NCBI GenBank assembly: GCA_028287305.1
Contig: JAQBPX010000038.1
Location: 248,001-312,000, forward strand
Origin: Gemmatimonadota bacterium
GTDB lineage: Bacteria > Gemmatimonadota > Gemmatimonadetes > Gemmatimonadales > Gemmatimonadaceae
Direction: 5' to 3'
Length of the DNA: 64,000 nucleotides
Part shown: in pieces, positions 53,701 through 61,442 of the stretch
Numbering within the stretch: position 1 is the first letter of the stretch
Layout of the letters: every line of letters starts with the position of its first letter
The notes under the pieces: generated by a model
The model's input: the letters and a program-made list of their open reading frames with translations, nothing else
Databases searched by the model: none
What the model was told of the DNA's origin: nothing
Program-made: the position numbers and the translations under genes

Positions 53701-54361
53701 TGGTGTTGCGGATCGCGTCCTGTGGCAACGACCCGAAGAGCACGCTCGCGCCGTCCACCGTCACCTTGTTCTGCGACGCCGACTGTCCGGCGACGGAGAA
53801 GCCATTCGCGGTGGTGTCGGTGCCGGCGACGGCGACCACGCCAGGCGACAGCGTCGCCACTGCCGCGAAGTCGCCGGCCAGCACCGGGAGCCGCTCGAGC
53901 AGCTGCGGCGGCAGGTTGCGCTCGATGCTCCCGGGCGGCGGTGCGCCTCCGCCCTGCGGCGCGTTCGCCCGGGCCTTCACTTCCACCGTCGAGAGCTGCG
54001 TCGCCGTGCGCCCCATGCGGAAGTCGTTCACGATGCGATCGTCCTCGCCGCGGCGCTGCACCGTGAGCTTCGCCGGCGCCATGCCGAGATAGGTGACCTG
54101 CAGGCGATAGTTGCCGCCGCCGTCACGGAAGAGCAGCGAGTAGCGGCCATCGGTGCGCGTGGTCGCGCGCTTGGTGATTCCCGTCTCCATCGACATCGCC
54201 TCGATGCGCGCGCCCGCAATGGGCTGGCTGTCGGGACCGATCACGCGACCGACCAGGATGTCGGTCGTCGAGCCCACCTGCGCGGCGACGCGGTGCGAGG
54301 CAAGGACGACCAGGGCGAGCGGCAGCAGCGCGATGATCGCGCGCATGCGAAGCGACTTCAT
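50753..54361 (-). CDS. Oar-like TonB-dependent receptor with a CpxP/Spy-like C-terminal tail
   Basis: 1202 residues; ATG 54361 has GGAG 4 nt upstream. The leader (MKSLRMRAIIALLPLALVVLASHRVAAQ) is followed by a carboxypeptidase-regulatory-like domain (ILVGRVIGPDSQPIAGARIEAMSMETGITKRATTRTDGRYSLLF). Then come an Oar-type plug (NGFSVAGQSASQNKVTVDGASVLFG, VSRGQFTGGQVATTTKSGTN) and a very long barrel. Unlike a normal receptor it does not end at the last strand: about 110 more residues follow. They include LSLTPLQVARLTTLNDAL and NLTEAQWAKLPERIR, two LTxxQ motifs as in CpxP/Spy/ZraP periplasmic chaperones, and a proline-rich end (APPAPKKPGG). The gene sits between an OmpR/kinase pair and a PepSY gene. 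Confidence 0.88.
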   Translation of the reverse strand: MKSLRMRAIIALLPLALVVLASHRVAAQVGSTTDILVGRVIGPDSQPIAGARIEAMSMETGITKRATTRTDGRYSLLFRDGGGNYRLQVTYLGMAPAKLTVQRRGEDDRIVNDFRMGRTATQLSTVEVKARANAPQGGGAPPPGSIERNLPPQLLERLPVLAGDFAAVATLSPGVVAVAGTDTTANGFSVAGQSASQNKVTVDGASVLFGSLPQDAIRNTKVVTNAYDVSRGQFTGGQVATTTKSGTNLFSGTANYSRRDPSLTFASGPDAGFGQRYGQHVGSAGLGGPIVRDKAFYFLSGQYDTRDDAMASLLDASDATLVGLGTSRDSVNAFLAGLSQKGIGFRNGSPLRRDSRNVSALAKVDYDLADAHSLSVRGDFRSARQSGTRVAPTAVPGTGGSTSARGTGGLATLTSTLGSFLNEARASYSDDAQDGEAYLSAPTGVVSVASSRADGTRGITSLQFGGSGSLPRHARSTLEELANEVSWLSAGGAHRVKLGLLYNRDRSTSGFIPNRYGTFVFNSLADFQADRPALFARTLSGQDQSSGSDNEAVYIGDTWRRSASLQVTYGTRIERSTLPGAPAENPGVLAAFGRSTAYFPSSGRVSPRIGFSYLLGNTIGIPKGFLRGGVGEFRGRVLSQLVGAVRNGTGLASSQGQLACVGSDTPVPAWSSYFADTASIPSSCLNGAAGMSGAADGTRNVALFDRSFAAPRVWRASLGGARFFSKGSISLEGTVLRGLDNPGVTDINLVSAPRMSLSDEHRVVYAGPSDIVPQTGAVSLAASRQHAAFGAVSSIGSMMESETAQGSVNLSGNVFRRVYGVVSYTYTRSRDQANGYSIGGYLPTTSGNPNLVEWGTSDLERRHAIISILNIPVRTGVELGFVTRLTSGGAYTPLVNGDVNGDGARNDRAFVFAPSAAPDTALRNGMQRLYGATDARARSCLMRQEGTIATRNSCALPWTTSFDLQLTTRPEAFGLKQRLTLSLQAINTLAAVDQLLHGADALRGWGQAAIPDRTLLLARGFDPQEKRFQYQVNEHFGSSAGARSAFRTPFQLVLQARMLLGHDPAQNPLASADGKALSVADWKARLVNQVPNPMKLLLDQADSLQLSLTPLQVARLTTLNDALTTHLDSVVTAIATMLSAAGPRPDPGAIAPKIQAQNMILIKAIQDAVGDIRKNLTEAQWAKLPERIRLPLAPPAPKKPGG

Positions 54362-54446
54362 GTAACTCCAGGAACGCATGGGGAGAGACGGCGACAACTG
54401 GCAAGCTCGCGCGAGGGCGGGCACGACTGGCAGCGACGCAGTATGC

Positions 54447-56093
54447 CTATTGTAGGGGATCGGTCAGTGCGGGAAAGCGGGCGATGAAGCGCGCGCCGCC
54501 GGAGGGGGAACTCTCCACGCTCACGGAGCCACCGTTGCGCTTCACGAGGTCATGCACGACCGAGAGCCCGATGCCGGAGCCGGTGCTGTCGGTGCGTCGC
54601 CCTGTCTCGCCGCGCACGAACGGCTCCCAGATGAGCTGCCGTTCCGCGACCGGCACGCCCGGACCCTGGTCATCCACCCACACCACCACTTCGCCGTTGT
54701 GCTCGTCGGCCCCCACCACGATCTGCTGCTGGGACGGGCCATAGCGCGTGGCATTCTCGAGGAAGTTCACGAGCACCTGGCGGAGCGCCTGCGAATCCAC
54801 GAGCGCCACGAGCTCCTCCCCGCCCTCGTTTCGCACGGTCACGCCCCGCTCGGCGGCCAGCGGGGCAAATGCCTCGATGACGTGCGCGATCGCGTCCGAG
54901 ACGTCGGTCGGCACCGGCGAAACGCTCGCCTCCTCGCGACGAAGCCGCGTGAAGTTGAGGATGTTGTCCACCATGATGCCGAGGCGTCGCGACTCCTTCT
55001 CGATCACGCGCAAGCCGCGATCGAGGTCGTCCTTGTCGCGAAGCGAGCCCTTGCGCATCAGCTCCGCGAACATGCGGATCTGCGCGAGCGGCGTGCGAAG
55101 CTCGTGCGAGACGCTCGACACGAAGTTCGATCGCAGCTCCGTGAGCTCGTGCTCGCGACGGAGGCGGGATGCGCGCACTCGCTGGTCCGCGACCGCGATG
55201 GCGAGCGCCAGGATGAGGCCGACCAGCACCGCGAGCACCACCATGTTCAGGCGGAGTGACGCGAGCGACTCGTCGGCGGCAATCTCGCGAATGAGCGGGA
55301 GCCCCAGGGCCTTGACGGTGTGCGAGGCGTAGAACGCGGTGCGGCCCGACGTGCCACCCGCCTCGCCCGCGGCGTCTCGCGCGAGGGCGCGCCGGTAGAC
55401 CTCCGGAGCCTGCGACGCGAGCATCGAGCGCCGTGGCGCGGGCGCATCCTCGGGACCCTGCGTGAGCACCACCACGATCGAGTCGCCCACGCGGGTGATG
55501 AGCGACGTCCGGGCGGACCGGGGCGCGCTCACGGACCGCGGGTTGATCCGCGCGAACGACTTCACGCGCAGCGGCGCGCGCAGCACCACCAGGGGCGAAG
55601 AGGGCGAGCTACCCGCCGCCATGGCGAAATCGAGGGCGGCATCGTCGCCCTGCCGCACCAGCGTCACTCCCGATGCGCGCGCGCCGGTGGGTGCACCGGG
55701 CGGCCCGGCGATCACGGCGCCCGCGCCATCGAGCACCCACCCGACGGCATAGCCGGCCTGCACGGCAGTGGAATCCAGCAGCGCCCCCAGCCGCTCCGCG
55801 AGCAACGCGCGATTCGCGGCGGTAGTCGGCGGATGCGCCGTGATCTCGCTCGCGGCAACGCGCGCGAGGACGCTCGCGGCGACCTGGTGCACCTGAACCC
55901 ACGAATCGATCTCCGACGCGCCCACGGCCACGCCGGTGCCCAGTCCACTGAATGCCTGCGCGGCGGCCAGGCGGCGATAGTACGAGAACCCGAGCTGTGA
56001 GCCCGCGAGCACGAACAGCGCGAAACCGAGCACGTACCAGCGCCCGCGCGACGGTCCGCCGCGCGTGGAGCGGACGCCCGCGGTCACGCGCAC
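54447..56093 (-). CDS. Sensor histidine kinase of an OmpR-type two-component system
   Basis: 548 residues if started at GTG 56093, which follows the regulator stop by one base; TTG 56117 is an alternative with poor spacing to AAGG. Membrane helix 1 is at ~20-40, a ~250-residue periplasmic sensor region follows, and helix 2 is at ~283-303. The dimerisation box is SNFVSSVSHELRTPLAQIRMF with the phospho-histidine near 330. The ATPase boxes are N (LVNFLENATRYG), G1 (VDDQGPGVP), F (IWEPFVRGE) and G2 (GSGIGLSVVHDL). All are intact. It is a class I kinase for the adjoining regulator; the periplasmic signal is unknown. Confidence 0.93.
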   Translation of the reverse strand: MRVTAGVRSTRGGPSRGRWYVLGFALFVLAGSQLGFSYYRRLAAAQAFSGLGTGVAVGASEIDSWVQVHQVAASVLARVAASEITAHPPTTAANRALLAERLGALLDSTAVQAGYAVGWVLDGAGAVIAGPPGAPTGARASGVTLVRQGDDAALDFAMAAGSSPSSPLVVLRAPLRVKSFARINPRSVSAPRSARTSLITRVGDSIVVVLTQGPEDAPAPRRSMLASQAPEVYRRALARDAAGEAGGTSGRTAFYASHTVKALGLPLIREIAADESLASLRLNMVVLAVLVGLILALAIAVADQRVRASRLRREHELTELRSNFVSSVSHELRTPLAQIRMFAELMRKGSLRDKDDLDRGLRVIEKESRRLGIMVDNILNFTRLRREEASVSPVPTDVSDAIAHVIEAFAPLAAERGVTVRNEGGEELVALVDSQALRQVLVNFLENATRYGPSQQQIVVGADEHNGEVVVWVDDQGPGVPVAERQLIWEPFVRGETGRRTDSTGSGIGLSVVHDLVKRNGGSVSVESSPSGGARFIARFPALTDPLQ

Positions 56094-56094
56094 T

Positions 56095-56790
56095 TCAGGG
56101 ATCGAAGCGATAGCCAACCTTCCGCACGGTCATGATGTGCCGCGGCGTCGCCGGTTCCAGCTCGAGCTTGCGGCGCAGCTCGCCCACGTGGATGTCCACC
56201 GTCCGCGTCATCACGTCCGCGTTGTGCCCCCACACCTCGCGCAGGAGCGAGACGCGGGACAGCACTGCGCCCGGTCGCCGCAGGAGCGCGAACAGGAGGT
56301 CGAACTCCTTGGGCGTGAGCGACACGCGCTCGCCGCCGCGCGTCACGATGCGGCCGCGGGGGTCGAGTGAGACGTCGCCGAACCCCAGCGCGCGCTCCTC
56401 GTCCGACGCGGTCGGTCGGCCGCGGCGCAGCAGCGCCCTGATGCGCGCCATCAGCTCCGACAGGCCGAACGGCTTCACCACGTAGTCGTCGGCGCCAAGC
56501 CGGAAGCCGTGCACCTTGTCGCTCTCCTCGCCGCGCGCGGTGAGGATGAGCACGGGCATCTCGAGCTTCGCATGTCGCAACGCCGACAGCGTGCGATACC
56601 CGTCGAGCGCGCCGGGGAGCATCAGGTCGAGCACCACCAGGTCCGGGTCGCGCTGCAGCGCCAGGCGCATGCCCGTGGTGCCGTCGGGGGCGATGTCCAC
56701 CTGGTAACCCTCGTCCTCCAGGGAGCGACGCAGGCCGAACGCGAGGTCCTCGTTGTCCTCGACGATCAGGATCTTGGGCGGTGACGTCAC
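56095..56790 (-). CDS. OmpR/PhoB family response regulator
   Basis: 231 residues from GTG 56790, preceded by a strong AGGAAGG. The receiver domain has D12 (VEDNED), phospho-acceptor D55 (LVVLDLMLPG), T84 and K106 (DDYVVKPFG). The winged-helix effector domain has LTPKEFDLLFALLRRPGAVLSRVSLLREVWG and TRTVDIHVGELRRKLE, ending VRKVGYRF. It is encoded one base before the kinase. The co-oriented Oar-like receptor and PepSY gene downstream are likely members of its regulon, which is an inference from position. Confidence 0.95.
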   Translation of the reverse strand: MTSPPKILIVEDNEDLAFGLRRSLEDEGYQVDIAPDGTTGMRLALQRDPDLVVLDLMLPGALDGYRTLSALRHAKLEMPVLILTARGEESDKVHGFRLGADDYVVKPFGLSELMARIRALLRRGRPTASDEERALGFGDVSLDPRGRIVTRGGERVSLTPKEFDLLFALLRRPGAVLSRVSLLREVWGHNADVMTRTVDIHVGELRRKLELEPATPRHIMTVRKVGYRFDP

Positions 56791-56846
56791 GTTCCCTTCC
56801 TCCGGCAGGATCGTTCCCCGCGCGCGCGGCGCGGCCAGCTGGGCAT

Positions 56847-58211
56847 TCACTTGCCCGCGACGTGAGCGCGCACATCGGCGAGCATCGCCGCGAGGCCCGC
56901 CTGGTCGATCCATCGGCCGCGCAGCATCACGCCGCGCAGCTTCCGCACGTTCGACACGTTCGCGAGCGGGTTGGCGTCCAGCAGGATCAGGTCGGCCTGC
57001 TTGCCCACCGCCACCGTGCCCACGTCCGCCCGGTGAAGATACTCGGCGGGATTGCGCGTGGCAGCCTCCAGCGCATCGTATGGCGAAAGGCCGGCATGCA
57101 CGAATGCGTCGAGCTCGTCGAGCGCGCCGAAGCCGGGCGTGAGGAAGAACTGCGGCGTGTCCGAGCCCACCAGGAGCCTGGCGCCAGCGTCATGCAGTGC
57201 ACGCACGACCTGGTCGCGCACCGCCGCGAACTGCCGCCGGCCCGCCTCGGGCATGCCGAGGGTGCCCGCCTTCTGCTGCGCGTACTGCTGCACGGAGCTC
57301 GGCAGCGAGTACTGCATCTCGGCGCGCTTCGACAGCTCATCGGGGCTCTCGGCGGACACGATCCGGTTGAAGAGCGCGAGCGTGGGACCGTTCCAGATGT
57401 TGCGGCGCTTCATCTCCTCGGCGAGCGCCTTGAGCTTTGCCGCGTCGATGTGGGCAAGGATCGCGGTGTCGAGGACGACCTGGCCGGGACCGGTCGGCGG
57501 CGTGCCCGCGGCGGCGATCTCGGCGATGAACCCGTCGAGGTGCTCCACCTCCTGGTTGGCGTCCATCGCGCGCCGCAGGCCGTACTCGGGGGTCACGTGC
57601 CCCACGAGCGGAAGGCCGGCGCGATGCACGGCCGCATCGAGCGAGTCATAGAACTCACGTCGCGGCCAGCCACCGTGGGTCTTCACCAGGTCGAAGCCCT
57701 GGGCCTTCGCCGAGTCCACGAGTCGCACGACGTCCTGCACGGTGCGCGCGGTGCCCCCGTTGATCGAGGGCGACGCGACCACCAGCTGGGGACCCACGAG
57801 CTCGCCGCGCGCGATGCGATCGCGCAACCCGAGTGCCGTCGGCACCCCACCGAGCCCGCGCACCGTGGTGAAGCCGTTGGCCACGTAGAGCGCAAGCTGG
57901 CGACCGGCGGGATCGTCCAGCGACTCGGTGCCGGCCACGAAGTGCGCGTGCATGTCCACCAGGCCAGGCATCAGGAACTTGCCCCGGCCGTCGATGCGGG
58001 TCGCGCCTGCCGGCAGCGCCACCGACGCCGCCGCGCCAACCTGCGCCACGCGCCCGTCGCGAACGATCACGGTCTGGTGCTCGAGAACGCGCTCGCGATC
58101 CATCGGGATCACGGAGACATCCACGAAGGCGAGCACCGGCGCCGCGCGACGCGCCAGCGCGCCGGACGCCGCGAGTGACAGCAGCGCGAGCGTGCCGATC
58201 AGCATGCGCAC
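56847..58211 (-). CDS. Secreted amidohydrolase, imidazolonepropionase-like
   Basis: 454 residues. GTG 58211 has GGAAGG at 9 nt; ATG 58205 is next in frame. The leader is RMLIGTLALLSLAASGALA. The amidohydrolase barrel has metal ligands H88 and H90 (GLVDMHAHF), VGHVTPE and VEHLDGF histidines, and the late aspartate in VGSDTPQFF. The N- and C-terminal strands (VIVRDGRVAQVGAAASVALPAGATRIDGRGKFLMPG; GKQADLILLDANPLANVSNVRKLRGVMLRGRW) form the small composite beta domain. It lies 4 bp after the upstream gene's stop, so translation is coupled. The family includes prolidase-like and imidazolonepropionase-like enzymes acting in the periplasm. Confidence 0.93.
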   Translation of the reverse strand: MRMLIGTLALLSLAASGALARRAAPVLAFVDVSVIPMDRERVLEHQTVIVRDGRVAQVGAAASVALPAGATRIDGRGKFLMPGLVDMHAHFVAGTESLDDPAGRQLALYVANGFTTVRGLGGVPTALGLRDRIARGELVGPQLVVASPSINGGTARTVQDVVRLVDSAKAQGFDLVKTHGGWPRREFYDSLDAAVHRAGLPLVGHVTPEYGLRRAMDANQEVEHLDGFIAEIAAAGTPPTGPGQVVLDTAILAHIDAAKLKALAEEMKRRNIWNGPTLALFNRIVSAESPDELSKRAEMQYSLPSSVQQYAQQKAGTLGMPEAGRRQFAAVRDQVVRALHDAGARLLVGSDTPQFFLTPGFGALDELDAFVHAGLSPYDALEAATRNPAEYLHRADVGTVAVGKQADLILLDANPLANVSNVRKLRGVMLRGRWIDQAGLAAMLADVRAHVAGK

Positions 58212-58215
58212 GATG

Positions 58216-58713
58216 TCAGCCCTTCCGGGCGAGGATCATCGTCCGGGCGATCGACTGGTCTCCGACCTTCATCTCGCGCTTGATCGTGAGCGTCTTGCCG
58301 GCGTCGGACATCGTCCAGTGATCCACCTGCGAGATCTCCTGTCCGCCAGTGTGCAGCGTGGTGGAGAACGTGGGCGTCTCGCCCGCCCAGCTCACGACCG
58401 TCTCGGCGTCCACGTCGGACGCGGCCTGCACGAAGTGGTTCGCCGAGAGCTTGCCGTCGAGCGTGTACTTGAGGTTCACGACCTGCGGTCCCGTCTGGAG
58501 CTCCACCTCGCGCCGCAGCAGCATCGCGTCGCCCTTCTGGTCCACGACCATGGTGAGGGCCGGTGGCACACCGGGCCCCTGGTCGCTCTTCGCCACGTCC
58601 ATGACCCAGGTGCCGCTGAAGTCTGGGTGCGCGGCCTGCGCGCCGGCGGTTGCCGGCGCGGCGAGCGCAAGCGTGGAGAGGAAGGCTGCAAGGGCAAGGC
58701 GGGTACGGCGCAT
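58216..58713 (-). CDS. Secreted lipocalin-like protein of unknown function
   Basis: 165 residues. ATG 58713 has GAGG 4 nt upstream and gives the leader MRRTRLALAAFLSTLALAAPATAGAQ. The mature protein is a small beta-barrel type: DFSGTWVMDVAKSD opening, then repeated amphipathic strands (ALTMVVDQKGDAMLLRREVE, VVNLKYTLDGKLSANHF, FSTTLHTGGQEISQVDHWTMSDAGKTLTIKREMKVGD). 'FSGTW-----kS' openings are widespread in secreted proteins of this kind in soil bacteria, but their function is not known. It is co-transcribed with the amidohydrolase immediately downstream. Confidence 0.8.
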   Translation of the reverse strand: MRRTRLALAAFLSTLALAAPATAGAQAAHPDFSGTWVMDVAKSDQGPGVPPALTMVVDQKGDAMLLRREVELQTGPQVVNLKYTLDGKLSANHFVQAASDVDAETVVSWAGETPTFSTTLHTGGQEISQVDHWTMSDAGKTLTIKREMKVGDQSIARTMILARKG

Positions 58714-58822
58714 GGGACCTCGAGAGAGTGGGATGACGTGTGTGATGAATCCTACGGTCGGCGACGGTGAACGCGGTGTGCCGGTGGTAGGGGGATTGTC
58801 GGCGTTGTGTATGGCGGCCAGT

Positions 58823-60370
58823 TCAGGGGGCGGGCGCCAGCCTCGCAATCGCCTCCCACGGAACCACGCCGATGTGCTCGGCCGCCACGCGCGCTGGCTG
58901 CAGGCCGTGTGCGATCACCGCGCGCGCCACGTCGGCGGTGTAGAGCGACCAAGCACGCGTGTTCTGCACGTAGTCGCTGGCCCAGAGGAAGCGATCGGGG
59001 GAGTGCCAGGCCACCAGCGCTCCCTCGCTGGCCGCGCCATCCAGTGCGAACAGCCTCAGGTCGCCGCCGGCGAGGGAGGCGGAATCGCGGACCGCGCGAA
59101 AGCGATAGCGCGGCGCCGAGCCCGCGCGCCTCAGCTCCTCGAGTAGGTCGGTACGCGACGTCCAGCGCCGTTCCACCACGCGCTGCAGCATGTCGCGCGA
59201 ACCCTCGGCGGCCACCACGAGCGCGCCGCGCGCCACCCAGAAGCGCACGCCCGCGATGTGCGGCCAGGCGAGGTCAGTCACCACCAGCACGAGTGGATGG
59301 CGCCCGGGAAAGAGCTGCGCGATGCGCGACGAGTCCGCGCGCGCGCGGCGCTCATCCATCGTGGCATCGAGGATGAATATCGTGTCGCGGGCGAGCACCA
59401 CCGCGCTGCTGTAGGCCACGTTCGCGAGCTGGAAGGAGTGCGAGCCGGCGCGCGCGGTGTCCACGTTCCAGAGGCCCGGAGGCGTGGCGCCCGCGGCGGC
59501 GGCTGGCTGGTCCTGTGCGAGGGTGCTGTCCGGGACAGCCATTGCGGGCGCCCGCTCGCGCGGCACCAGCTGCACGGCGCCGAGCGTGCGCGTGAGCGTC
59601 TCGACACCGTCCGCCAGGCGCGACACGGTGACGGGCAGCGCGAGCTTGCCCACCTGGAGCCACGACATGTAGGCGTACTCGATGTGCAGCTGTCCCCAGA
59701 GGCCGTCACGCACCTCGCGATCGAGCTTCACGGGAGCCGCGGTGGCTCGGTCGAGGTAGAGCCGCTCCTCGCCGAGGGTCGTGGTGCGGGCGATCACGAC
59801 GCGGGAGTGGTCGCGATAGTAGCAGGTGGCCGCGATGCGTGCGTCACCGGCGGCACGCCACTCTGCAACCGTGGCGAGCACGTCCAGCGGCCGGCGATCG
59901 CGCCCCTGCGCGTGCAGCTGCGGGAAGGGACGCATGGTGGTGTCGCGCACCAGCCACGTGGCGCGCGACGTGGAGAGCGTGGTGACCGCGGGCGTGGGGC
60001 CACTCCCCTGCCCCGTGATGATCGTGCTCGTGCGAGTGGCACCGCTCCGCGCGTCGAAGGTGACGTCGTGCGCGTGCGTGAGCGAGAGGAAGGGCGGGTA
60101 CGGGCGGTCGGACTGGTAGGCCTGCAGCTCCTGGTCCACCGCGTGATACGCTGCGAGCGACTCGCCGAGTGCGTCGAGGCCGGTGAGGTGCGCGGCGCGC
60201 GCGAGGAGGGCGGCCGCGTCACCGCCGGTGGCCGGCGCGCAGCGCTCGGCGACGGGCCACGCGCGTGATGGAGCGCGGGAGGGGAGCTGCGCGAACGACG
60301 CGCTCGAGAGGACTGACAGGACGGTGAGCGCGTGGATGGCAGTCGAGCGGGAGCGAGGCATCATTTCCAT
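58823..60370 (-). CDS. Secreted metallo-beta-lactamase-fold protein lacking the metal site (copy 2)
   Basis: 515 residues. The leader is MMPRSRSTAIHALTVLSVLSSASFAQ; starts at 60370, 60364 or 60361 are possible. It is paralogous to 16320-17801: an N-terminal beta-rich half (RPYPPFLSLTHAHDVTFD, AEWRAAGDARIAATCYYRDHSRVV, matching YEPYIPG and AEWRAHAGDARVVQRCTYRDYPRIV) and a C-terminal beta-lactamase-like half. There PLVLVVTDLAWPHIAGVRFWVARGALVV holds TDLAWPH at 365-371 in place of THxHxDH. The downstream 'LWASDYVQN' segment also matches. Both copies keep the tryptophan and last histidine, so the altered site is under constraint. The function is unknown. Confidence 0.78.
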   Translation of the reverse strand: MEMMPRSRSTAIHALTVLSVLSSASFAQLPSRAPSRAWPVAERCAPATGGDAAALLARAAHLTGLDALGESLAAYHAVDQELQAYQSDRPYPPFLSLTHAHDVTFDARSGATRTSTIITGQGSGPTPAVTTLSTSRATWLVRDTTMRPFPQLHAQGRDRRPLDVLATVAEWRAAGDARIAATCYYRDHSRVVIARTTTLGEERLYLDRATAAPVKLDREVRDGLWGQLHIEYAYMSWLQVGKLALPVTVSRLADGVETLTRTLGAVQLVPRERAPAMAVPDSTLAQDQPAAAAGATPPGLWNVDTARAGSHSFQLANVAYSSAVVLARDTIFILDATMDERRARADSSRIAQLFPGRHPLVLVVTDLAWPHIAGVRFWVARGALVVAAEGSRDMLQRVVERRWTSRTDLLEELRRAGSAPRYRFRAVRDSASLAGGDLRLFALDGAASEGALVAWHSPDRFLWASDYVQNTRAWSLYTADVARAVIAHGLQPARVAAEHIGVVPWEAIARLAPAP

Positions 60371-60407
60371 GGTGAGGGAACAGGAGTCACAGGGATCACG
60401 AATGCGC

Positions 60408-61292
60408 TCACGCGTGCGCGCACACGAGGCCGAGAAGCGAATCGAGGACGTTCGGCTCACCGAGTATCAAGTGGCCACGGCCGGCGAGAACCTTCAGGTC
60501 GCTGGAGGGAATTCGCTTCGCGACGGCCTGCGCCATCCAGAATGGCGCCATCGCGTCGTGCTCCCCGTGCCAGAGGTAGGTTGGCACCCGGACCTCGGAC
60601 GCGTCGAAGTCCCACGGCCGACTACCGAGCATCATGTCGGAATAGACTCCCAGGCTTCCCCCGTGAAAGGCCTCGCGCAAGAGTGACGTGAGCGCCTTCC
60701 TGCGCGCTCCCTGCTGCATGAGGTCACGATCGCTTGCCGAGAGCTGTGCCACTCCGCGGGCCAGCAGGGCTGGTGCGATCCGGGCCAGCACTCCCACCAG
60801 CGCCAGGTCGAAGCGCAGCACTTTCGGCGCGATCAGGGGCAGCCCGAACTTCATCCGATTGCCTGCGTCAAGCCTTCGCAGGATGGACCGATCCACTACT
60901 TCCCCAGCCGTCGAGACCAGGCCCGCCATGGTGACGCGCCGCGGCAGTGCACGCGCCACCGCGAGCGCGTACGGGCCGCCGCCGCTGGCACCCGCCACCG
61001 CGAACCGGTCAATGCCCAGCGAATCGGCGAGCGCCTCGACGTCGTGAGCCCATCCGCCGATGGTGCGGCCCGGCATCGCGCTCGACAGCCCGTATCCAGG
61101 ACGCTCCGGTGAAATGATGCGAACCCCGCACGCGCGCGAGACTGCTTCGTGTCCCGAGAGAACCAGGCGTGATCCAGGCGTGCCATGAAAGAAGAAGAGG
61201 ACATCACCGCTCTCGGCGCCCATCTCGGAATAGCCGAGCAGGCGGTTGTCCCGCAGGCGAAGGACGCGGTCACTTCGGCTCGTTGCACTCAT
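60408..61292 (-). CDS. Alpha/beta-hydrolase
   Basis: 294 residues from ATG 61292. The signs are: oxyanion loop HGTPGSRL, ERPGYGLSSAMPGRT, nucleophile elbow VAGASGGGPYALAVA (serine in G-A-S-G-G), acid in YLWHGEHDAMAPF, and histidine in LKVLAGRGHLIL. All catalytic positions are present. There is no signal peptide, so it acts in the cytoplasm. Substrate is unknown; relatives include haloperoxidase-like and esterase-type enzymes. It is divergent from the aspartic-protease-like lipoprotein gene across 150 bp. Confidence 0.92.
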   Translation of the reverse strand: MSATSRSDRVLRLRDNRLLGYSEMGAESGDVLFFFHGTPGSRLVLSGHEAVSRACGVRIISPERPGYGLSSAMPGRTIGGWAHDVEALADSLGIDRFAVAGASGGGPYALAVARALPRRVTMAGLVSTAGEVVDRSILRRLDAGNRMKFGLPLIAPKVLRFDLALVGVLARIAPALLARGVAQLSASDRDLMQQGARRKALTSLLREAFHGGSLGVYSDMMLGSRPWDFDASEVRVPTYLWHGEHDAMAPFWMAQAVAKRIPSSDLKVLAGRGHLILGEPNVLDSLLGLVCAHA

Positions 61293-61442
61293 GACGCAGG
61301 GTAGCCGTGCGCGGCTCCTGCACGAGCGCTTGCTGGTTCGAAGGCTGTACGCAAGTCGTAACCTCGTGCCGCATCGCCGATTGCTTACAGCGTCACTACG
61401 AGCAGCGTGCCGTGCGCCACGTGCAGCGGGGTAGCGTACGTG

